Source of the DNA: Halocaridina rubra
Lineage: Eukaryota > Arthropoda > Malacostraca > Decapoda > Atyidae
Assembly (NCBI GenBank): GCA_037179515.1
Contig: JAXCGZ010011665.1
Location: 7,501 to 71,500 of the forward strand
DNA: 64,000 nt
Direction: 5' to 3'
Below, in pieces: positions 55,541 through 64,000 of this stretch. The translations under genes and the position numbers were made by a program. A model generated the notes under the pieces. The model made no database searches, was not told the origin of the DNA, and was given only the letters and a program-made list of their open reading frames with translations. Each line of letters starts with the position of its first letter. The stretch's first letter is position 1.

Positions 55541-58500
55541 TCACCGCCTTCTTTCACCCTTTTGTGTGCGTTTCTTTTCCTTTTCCTTTCTCTCATCTTC
55601 TCGGGCTTTCTGCTTGGCTCTGAAAAAGCAGGAATGTTTAATCAGACGTTTATCTGTACTAACAGTCAAATATGATTTAGCAAAACAAGAAATTTAGATA
55701 AAGCTAAAGAGTTATAAACAAAACAACAAACACAAAAAGCTCATTTCGATGGTGTCTTCTATATTTGGATAAGTCTTTCTGCAATACCAAAGTAAAAAAG
55801 CTTACTTCTCTGTTATGAACACAAATAGACTCTCTTAATACTGCAAAGTCCCTTACACATTTTGAAACAATGTAACAATCTCTTCCAAAATATTTAATTC
55901 TTCGCACAAGATTTTTGTTTTGACACTACATCCTCAAAAATTTCATTTTGGTACAGATTACACAATTGCCAATATTCACATGCCATGACCAACCTGTTTT
56001 TAGCTAGAAAGACAATGTAAGATTTTCCCTACCCAATCAAATCAAATTCAGGGAGAAAGACAATTTAGTTAATTGTCTAAGACACCTGAGGACTTACCTG
56101 TCCTCTTTGTCTTTTTCCTTCTTCTTCTGTGCCTCTTCCTTATCCTTCTCTCTCTTTTCTCGCTGGGTTCTGGCAACATCTTCAACGTTGGTATTTTTGA
56201 CACAAAAAGCTTTCCCGGTATCAACTGGCTCTTCTTCGTCTGATACTTCCCCATCAGATATCTGTAAACAAAAGTCCCCTTCAATAGTACATACCTATAC
56301 AATGGCTGCAAGCCCCCTTACAAGGGGAATGGCAGAGTCAATGCACAAACATTCATCAAAAGCTAAAAGACCTCAATCATTCCTTTTAGCTCCTTGGGAA
56401 TAATGGTTGCCATATTTCACTCTCACCACCACGCTTGGGTCACCCACAGGGTAAATTGGGAGAGATCTACCTTGAAGCAAGACAGCCACAGCTGGTTTAC
56501 CCTCACCACTTCAGCAGTTAAATAAGGAATAGTGGGGGTAGGGGGTGCTAAAATCAAGGTAAAGCAAGAGATTTAGGATATTTTCAAATGATTGATATAA
56601 AAGTTACTTTACGAATAAGCATAGGCACTGAGGTGATGCAATGTGAGTATAGATGCTCCCAAACTTATGAATATCCGATATATGAACATGTTAAAAGTGC
56701 AGTGCCTATGCATTCTTCTGTTATTAAGCAGCATATTATGGATGGTTCCAAATTTTCAAGAAATATGCAAACTTGCATAATGTGTCATTAGTATAAGAAA
56801 ACAAAGGAATTGTGTTCTAAGACAACTTTATAATGTTATGTTACTTGATGCAGAGATGCTTGATAGATATATACTGTACAATCAATACAGTACTGTACAT
56901 ACAATATCAACTTACGAACAATTCAAGATACTAACGGCCATTCAGAACCTAAGTCATATGTAAGTTAGGGAGCGTCTGTATTGCTATTGCAATGTATAAA
57001 GCTGCAAAAGAGGTCATAACACAACTATAAGTATCCTTCCCAATCCTTCCTACCCTGTGAAGAGAGACTCCACCACCTAGCCCCTCAAGAGTTATCATAT
57101 GAGGCTGGTCAACTCCATCAATGATACATATCCAAGATTTAACAAATCACTTCATACAATCAAACACATCACTGCAGACTGCACTGCTTACAACCACAAA
57201 TACCAACAACACAATATGCACTCCCTGTGGGCTCTGTGGGAAATCTTGGGATCAGCAGTGGCCTTCCTTAGGGACGTGGGGCTGTTCGACCAGGCAGCTT
57301 AGAGAAGAACAACAACACAACTACAACTTTTTTATATAAGAATAAGGCGATGATGACAGCAAATGACAATATGAGACATTCTTTTAACAATATGTACAGA
57401 ATCAGCCGTAAGATCAGAGAAGTGTCTTGATCAAATGTCACTGTGAAAATTATAATTAATATTACATCCGCAACTTACAATGTATGGATGGAAAAAATAA
57501 GCAAAAATATGGCGAATAAATGACTATTTTGGGTATCTAGTTTAAAAATATGAGTTAATATACTCAATAATAATTAAAAATACAAATAATTTACAAGCAA
57601 TAATGACACACGTAGATGCAGAAACATGGTGACCAAAATAATTTTGTTGTGTATCAAGGCCGCGTAACACTCGCCTAGCGGCGTTATCTCACAGGTACTG
57701 CGTGAAGTTTTGTAGCTTGTGGATTGATTGGTACAGCAACTGCTTCTTCCCATCTACCTCCAGACTCTGGAATGTTCTTCATCTTTCTATCTTTCCTAAT
57801 TCTTATAACCTATCTTCCCTTTTCCTTTGTGTATCATTACCTCATCTCTGTATTGTCCTTAATCACTTTCTTTTCCTTCGTCTTAATGTTTTTTCATACC
57901 CGGGCCTTTATTGATGAGGGATATTTTCTTGCCTGTCCACGTGTCTCTCTCTCTCTCTTTCTCTCTCTAAAAAAAAAAAAACACACACACACACACACCT
58001 CAAGGTGGTAATAGAATCATATAAATAAGAGAAGGCAGCAGAAATACCTGCATATATTGTGCCACCTTGGCATCTACCTGAAGCCAGCAGGGTGGTAAGA
58101 GCTAAATATGAAAGAGAAGGCAGCAGTAATACTTGTGCATATTGAGCCAATATGGCATCCTGCTGAAGTCAGCAGGTTGTTAATAACTGAATAAAATTTG
58201 TACCAATAAGGTATCTTGCTGAAACCAACATGGAAGTAAGAATGAATAAAAAAAAAAAAGAGAAGGCAGCAAAATACCTGTGCATATTGTGCCAATATGG
58301 CACTTTTTAGTTTCTCCTGCTCCTTGGATATAGTTTTCGTGGTCGTTACACACTGTGCTTGCTCTTCCATTATCTTAGCTATTTTAGCATCTAATTCCAC
58401 CTGAAATGGAAGAAAAAATTAAATGAAGTATACTTTCAATACCACAAGTTATTCGTTCAATCATGAAGAAACATATTACTGAATCTAGAAAGGTCTCCAC

Positions 58501-61372
58501 ACCAGTAACAAATATAAGTTGAAGGGATGCAGCGTGTCCTACCCATCCTTAACTCTTCTCTCAGTTGTGTTGCAAGAGGAATAAAAATTCAGATATACAG
58601 GGAGGTTAGGATAAAATATATATATAAAATTCTGGAATCCCTTCACAACTCAACAAAGGAAGCAAGTACATAAGTAATCAAGAATATAGTTGTCACAATT
58701 TCTCCATGTGGAGAGACACATGACACAAACTTTTTGAACTTGAATTTTGGCACTTTATGTGTCATTTTTAATCCCAAATTGAATGGGTGTGGACTTGAAC
58801 AGATTGGAGCCGAGGAATTTGGTTGGCTGCCCTTCCTAATGCACCATGGTGGGCTGCCCTTCCTAATGAACCATGGTGGGCTGCCCTTCCTAATGCACCA
58901 TGGTGGGCTCGAACATTGGTTTATTATTTCCCAAGTCGAGCGCTCTAACCACTGCGCTACTGAGGTTCCCTCAAAACTTACTGAATTATCTATTGTTGAT
59001 TCTCCACTCAAGTAACGGCAGCAAGCAACGGAAGCCAAATATTCATTAATAAAAAACATCTATATCCAAGCACATTCATTATTAAGAAACTATACCGAAG
59101 CTTCAACAATAAGAGTTAACAATGGGTAACTTCTAAGGAATAACGGTCAATAAGAGGATTAATTATAGCTAAATATTCAAAAAATTTCATTGAAAGTAGA
59201 GTAAACTTACTTTTTCTACCCCTTTTTCTTTGGTTTGCTTTCCAGTCTCTATCAGTGACCATTTTTTGAGAATATCTTGACATAATTCATCGATTCCTGT
59301 TTCCTGCAATAATAAAAATATGTAGCCAACATTAGTTTATCTAAAATCAAGTGAAAAAGTTCTGCTGAATTCTAAAGTTTAAGGCATTTTAAAGAGATAT
59401 ATAAATCCATTTCACATTCAGTTACTGTATTTTACAGATGATTTCCTTTAAACACTTCATATTTTACATACTCAACACCTACTTTCACATGCTTTGAGTG
59501 AACAGACAAATACAAAGTGAAAAAGGACTTGCTTGATATATTTGTATAACCTTATCAAAGTGACAGAAAAAGTACCCCACATGTCGTGACTGCACAGTCT
59601 GTGGATTGTTAGAGATAGAGAAAAGTTTCTTGGGAAAATGCAATATTCTATCAAGATGAATTTTATGAAATCGATGGCTTAGAACTTTCCATGACAACAG
59701 CTATACCTCAAAACCATATCTTGTCACTTTAGGAATGACTTGCAATATGCATGGATAGCAGAGATTGACTATCCTACTTGAGTTACATATCTGCCTTTAC
59801 TGTGTAGCTATAGGAAATTAAACTAATCCAAGAAACAGCAAAAAATGCACTACTTCTCCATTACAGAATCTGGACAATACTGTGTTTTGAACAATATTTC
59901 TAATGGAAAGGAATGCCTAATACCACTAAAGAGGACCAATATCCAATTACAAACTAACTTTATGCTGTGTATTTGTGCAATATTGGCCCTGAAGAAGTTG
60001 TTTGGCTCAGCTATCGTTTAAGAATATGAGAAAAATTAATGTTTACCCATTAATATATATTAATAGCATTTGGCCATTAAAATAATAAAAATCCCTTGAA
60101 GAATTCTTATCTACTGTGTACCCGAAAGAGGCACGAACTTGCACTACACTGGCCTCTGAAAGAATGCTAGAAGAGTTTGGGATTTATATACACATATAAC
60201 TTGCCGTAAACCAAATCATTATGACTTATTCTAAAGATAATTCTGAAAATAGTAAAGCTAGAAATAATATACATAGGGAAACTTTAATTAATTAAAAGTG
60301 CAGATTGTGCATATGTCTCATCTCCGATCTGGCAATCTTACTTTATTATATTCAACATTGAGGTCTGCTTATTATCACGACAGCAGATTATGAAAGACTA
60401 ATACAAGCATTGCATTAGAAGTTAAAACCTGGAGCTTATATTTATGTTTGGTTAATGCTTTCTTTCACTCCCCCTGAGTTCCATAAAAATACAAAGCACT
60501 GTAAATATAAATTCAATTAAAAACAGTGACTTCAAGAGTGAAATAGCTCTTTAATAATGGGGGAATTAACTTTACCAAAACTAACCTACTATTAAAATGA
60601 ATTTCATTATATTGTCTTCCTAATTGGCGGTGAGAAAGGATAATTTACCTCACCTCATGTATTTTATTTACAATATAACGGGACATCTCTCTGAAGCAAG
60701 CAGGGTGGCCATAACTAAATAAAAGGAGGCAACAGGGTTTCATCATACTCAGACCATGCAAACCATATCCAGTAACTGTTCTATGGAAATAAAAATAATT
60801 CTGGAGGGATACAGTAACCAGCCCTTTCCAAATTCATCAAAGATTTACAATGTGTTGGAAACAAGATAGTGGCACTCTTTCCATTCTCAACTACAACTAT
60901 CCCTTTCAGTCTCCTGCCACGACATGCAGAGATAATTAAAATAACTCCAGAGAATGAATATACCAAAATACTATGTTGAAAATACAAGAGTGGCACTCTC
61001 GTTATTCCCCAACCACGACTATCCCTTTCAGTCTCCTGCTGCGTCATGCAATGATAATTAATGTAACAATAGAATGAAAGAACCAGTTCACTGTGTCTCA
61101 AATTAAACCACTGGTAACATCTTTTACATGCCGTTATCCCTGGAAGAATGAAAATACCGGCACACTATGTCTCAAATTAACTACTGGTGCCAATTTTTAC
61201 CCACCGTTATCTCTGTAAGAATTCCTTGCAGTGCCTCGATTTTATCATCTTCCTTCTCTTCGCCTTCTAAGATGCCTTTGATGTATGGGCTGAAGACTTC
61301 GTCATCTGTGTTTAAACTGACAAGAGTGTCCTTTAACCAAGAGTCGAAATCGCATGGTAATGCCTCCGCCAT
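55541..61372 (-). CDS. CCDC43: Coiled-coil domain-containing protein 43
   Basis: Five exons in one frame: 61372-61205, 59303-59211, 58400-58278, 56261-56098, 55619-55541, giving 208 residues (human ~224). The N-terminal part (DFDSWLKDTLVSLNTDDEVF, SPYIKGILEGEEKEDDKIEA, LQGILTEIT, DELCQDILKKW) is the PWI-like helical domain. Then come LKSAILAQYAQ, an acidic linker (SDGEVSDEEEP), the diagnostic VKNTNVEDVAR and a charged coiled-coil tail ending KEKEKKRTQKGERRR. The order and these motifs match my memory of vertebrate CCDC43. Its molecular role is poorly known. Exon 1 and exon 3 donors have tandem decoys. Confidence 0.92.
56300..56530 (+). repeat. Interspersed repeat family B
   Basis: CCCCCTTACAAGGGGAATGG, AGCTCCTTGGGAATAATGGT, TGGGTCACCCACAGGGTAAA. 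CCDC43 intron 3. Confidence 0.75.
56650..56978. mobile_element. Short MITE with the ends of the 22741 transposon
   Basis: Left end TAGATGCTCCCAAACTTATG, right end (reverse complement) CAGACGCTCCCTAACTTACA, flanked by TA. No coding capacity. CCDC43 intron 3. Confidence 0.72.
57040..57330 (+). mobile_element. LINE C-terminal fragment (family E)
   Basis: Reads TIKHITADCTAYNHKYQQHN, MHSLWALWEILGSAVAFLRD, VGLFDQAA, stop: the last part of a LINE protein after its His/Cys knuckle. Confidence 0.68.
57695..57990 (+). mobile_element. Jockey-like LINE 3' end with (TC)n(A)n(CA)n tail
   Basis: Reads WYSNCFFPSTSRLWNVLHLS then IFPNSYNLSS, the SRLWNxLPxxxFPxxYNL end common to crustacean and insect LINEs. 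Its 3' UTR passes into TC repeats, A12 and CA repeats. Confidence 0.65.
58030..58277 (-). repeat. Tandem decoy copies of the CCDC43 exon 3 donor
   Basis: The exon 3 end (TTGGCACAATATGCACAG/GTATTT, then TGCTGCCTTCTC) recurs with junctions at 58133 (TTGGCTCAATATGCACAA/GTATTA) and 58048 (TGGCACAATATATGCAG/GTATTT). The last copy keeps a good donor. Confidence 0.85.
58755..58970 (-). repeat. SINE family A copy with triplicated 30-bp segment
   Basis: Usual body (TTGGAGCCGAGGAATTTGG) and head (AAGTCGAGCGCTCTAACCAC), but the CTGCCCTTCCTAATGCACCA segment plus TGGTGGG appears three times in tandem. CCDC43 intron 2. Confidence 0.85.
60830..61204 (-). repeat. Tandem repeats ending in the CCDC43 exon 1 donor
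   Basis: A ~75-bp unit (61072-61142) copies the exon 1 end: TTCTTCCAGGGATAACG/GCATGT beside the true TTCTTACAGAGATAACG/GTGGGT, with the same intron bases downstream (TTAATTTGAGACA). Two further ~118-bp units (GGAGACTGAAAGGGATAGT-containing) lie at ~60833-61070. Confidence 0.8.
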
Positions 61373-61734
61373 TCTTTGTTTATATCAGCGTTGCCTGTGG
61401 AAGTCGCTTTAATTTGGTCTATATGTAGCCATCTTTCCTGCTAAACTCAGTATTGTCAAGGTTTTGTCGCTAAAATATTAGGGATATTTCTCATTTAATC
61501 GCTAGAAATGCTATGAAAGTCGCTAATTATGCTATAAAAAAAATTTCAGTTTCCTATTTTCAAGTTAGCTAGATTGTTATAGTACAGTATAGAGGATAAA
61601 TAAATTAATGTCTATTATTATAAAATATCATTTCGCTCTCCTTATATACATGACAGCTTATGGACCTCATGAAGACTTGGGACCGGACTATAATCAGCGG
61701 CTGGTTAGGTTAGGTCCGAGATTGCGTTGGCCAT

Positions 61735-62110
61735 GGGCATAGCAGCGGATATGAAAGAGAAGGGCCTGGATACCCACATGACAGGAGACAGAGGCAATCA
61801 GCTGCTCATCAAAAACAGCGACATCGTATAAAGACGAGTAATAAAGCATAGAATAGGATCGACTAAAACATTGAAATTGCGAGACAAGGTAAAAGAAGGA
61901 GAAATCGCCATAATAACGACCACATCCTCAAAAGGAAACAAGACCATCTTGGAAAACAGATAAAGAAGAAGAGATTGAAGGAAAACTTGGGAAAAAGTAC
62001 AGTGACTAAATAGTATCGAGAAAGAGTTAGATGGAGATGGCTCATTCGAGACAGCGACCCCGTATAAATACTGGAGGCAGGCGAGTACAAAAAGAATAAG
62101 ATTCGAAAAT
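61735..62110 (+). mobile_element. RTE-like LINE 3' fragments
   Basis: Reads GDRGNQLLIKNSDIV, stop, and ERVRWRWLIRDSDPV, stop, two decayed versions of the RTE C-terminal DRxxWRxLIxxxDP motif. Confidence 0.55.
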
Positions 62111-62174
62111 GAACCAAAGAAAATCGCACCGTCTTTGTACATCAACGTCTTTCACAGTTATGAAACAGACAATT

Positions 62175-62325
62175 TGTATTATCAGTCTCCATATGGGGGT
62201 GGACACAGACGTTGTGTAGCTGGGGAATTAAGGTTGGATGCCTATCCTTTCGCCCCACCGTTGCTCGAGAGATGGTCCGTGATATCCCGAGTCGAGCATT
62301 CTACTACTATGCTACGGCGGCTCCT
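62175..62325 (-). repeat. SINE family A copy
   Basis: GGGGGTGGACACAGACGTTG, AGCTGGGGAATTAAGGTTGG and a reversed head (CCGAGTCGAGCATTCTACTA). Confidence 0.8.
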
Positions 62326-62483
62326 TTTCAGGCAACTCATATCCTGGTCTATTAGAACTTAATTTCCTCCTTGTTGATTTTTCCCCTTAAATGCCATATG
62401 CAAGATTTCTTAAGGGTCTCATGGAAGGTTCTTACTAATTATGATCTCTGGTAATATGCGACAGCAGGTTACCACTAAAATAG

Positions 62484-62763
<280 letters not shown>

Positions 62764-63173
62764 CAAATGAACTATCCGAGTTACTCTTAAATAATCAGTT
62801 CCATTTTTTGTCTCAAAGCTTAAAGCAATGTCGCCAGATCCAGGGAAATAAATGAATTACCCCACAAACCCCCAAAACCATTTAAAAAAAACTCGTTTTC
62901 TATATTAATAAACCTTAAATTACGATATAAAAACAATCTACAAAAATATGTAAAATCTAAATAAAATAAAACCATTAAAGATAGATATAAAATATTAAGT
63001 ACTTGGTAACAATGACGAAAAAGGTTGCCAATGGCAAATTAATTCTGTGAATAAGCGACCCCTCTCCGTCTTCTGCTTTGAAACTGAGCTGTGATAGTTA
63101 ATAGCGAAATATATTCGAGTGTTATTTTCTAATTGTTATTTGTGTGTGTTTGTTGACGGTATAATAAGCAGAT

Positions 63174-63226
63174 ATGTTCACTCTATGGTACGCTGTCCTG
63201 GGATATCAGGAATATACAATTATGAG
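63174..63226 (+). CDS. Candidate first coding exon (unidentified gene)
   Basis: ATG at 63174 opens a 17-codon frame (MFTLWYAVLGYQEYTIM) that ends at a consensus donor (ATGAG/GTAAGA) in phase 2. The upstream 100 bp is less AT-rich than its surroundings and could be a 5' UTR. No further exon is visible before the window ends, and I do not recognise the protein. Confidence 0.3.
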
Positions 63227-63739
63227 GTAAGAATATGCGAAAATATATCGCCATTTTTTGTTTTGTTTTTCTCTATAATTTTCGAGGAGATGGGTGTGTA
63301 CCATCGGGAAAAAAATTTCTTGTAATGATTTGCGTGACTGCATGTTTGTTTGTGCGTTTGCCAGAGGTACTTACGTATGTTATAATGCTGTATGTAATTA
63401 TAAATAGATATTTAAAATGATAGTTTTTGTACGAAAACAGCTCTGAAAATTCATTTTTGCATGTTGTTTACATTTGTTGGATCAATTTACTTATTGCCTC
63501 CTAAAGGCTACATGATTATTCAAAGGTGGATTTCGCCATTAGTGTCAATTTTGCCATTATTCTGAATGAAATCACGAACAAACAGACAAACACACACCCG
63601 CACACCACAATAAATCATCATAGGTCTAATACGGAGAAAATTAACTATGTATTTAGATTTCTATAGTGAAAAAATTTTGTTTTCTATTTAGTATAGCTCT
63701 TAGTAGATTAATATCTACTAAGGCTTTTCCTCTACTAAT

Positions 63740-63768
63740 ATTGTTACTACTACTATTACTACTATTGC

Positions 63769-63843
<75 letters not shown>

Positions 63844-63857
63844 TATTATCATTATTA

Positions 63858-63906
<49 letters not shown>

Positions 63907-63935
63907 CATTATTGCTATAATAATAATAATAATAA
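63740..63935. repeat. (ATT)n microsatellite with ATC/ACT interruptions
   Basis: About 65 trinucleotide units. The poly-Leu and poly-Ile frames here are artefacts. Confidence 0.96.
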
Positions 63936-63946
63936 TAGAAATTAGC

Positions 63947-64000
63947 TTACAGCTCTGCCTTGTCCTTAACCTTTTTCTTTTCCTTCGTCTTGGTATTTTC
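63947..64000 (-). CDS. Lysine-rich exon end of a gene beyond the window
   Basis: The minus strand from the right edge reads ENTKTKEKKKVKDKAEL and then TAA (63949-63947). Alternatively GAGCT/GTAAGC is a donor, making this an internal exon. Only 54 bases are visible; the protein cannot be named. Confidence 0.3.
   Translation of the reverse strand, partial: ENTKTKEKKKVKDKAEL

Noticed and set aside
63666..63920. Poly-leucine open frame resembling a signal or membrane protein
   Set aside because: It is an (ATT)n microsatellite read in one frame.

Overview
The window looks like nuclear DNA of an arthropod, most likely a decapod crustacean (inference). It has intron-rich animal genes, very long AT, GT/CA and AAT microsatellites, interspersed GGTTAGG-like tracts, a tRNA-derived SINE in about twenty copies, and several LINE groups (CR1-like, RTE-like and RNase H-bearing). 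There are no operons, CRISPR arrays or prokaryotic features.

Layout: 0-4.4 kb is AT-rich with repeats and four weak candidate exons of an unidentified minus-strand gene. 3.5-8.9 kb is a LINE graveyard: a CR1-like element interrupted by another LINE, a LINE that has lost its reverse transcriptase, and an ORF1-type SGNH esterase remnant. 9.9-16.8 kb (minus) is a complete three-exon cystatin B/stefin gene. Its second intron holds a full-length LINE with both ORFs open, plus about five truncated sister copies stacked head to tail in a (TG)n microsatellite. 16.8-22.5 kb is intergenic, with microsatellites, repeats and a possible shared promoter near 18.6-19.1 kb. 22.5-47.6 kb (plus) is SKIC3 (TTC37/SKI3), the TPR scaffold of the Ski complex; I joined 23 coding exons into one phase-consistent frame of 1,364 residues. 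51.0-52.8 kb (minus) is PRPF31 in two exons, with an apparent one-base frameshift. 55.5-61.4 kb (minus) is CCDC43 in five exons. 61.4-64 kb holds repeats, a candidate first exon (plus) and a lysine-rich exon end (minus) running off the window.

The genes are unrelated by pathway: protease inhibition, cytoplasmic mRNA decay, splicing, and an uncharacterised PWI-like protein. Cystatin and SKIC3 are divergent, SKIC3 and PRPF31 are convergent, and PRPF31 and CCDC43 lie in the same direction.

The most unusual signals are two. First, short tandem duplications lie exactly across exon-intron borders at five exons of two genes, leaving decoy splice sites. Second, one LINE family has repeatedly inserted in a single orientation into one (TG)n tract inside the cystatin intron.
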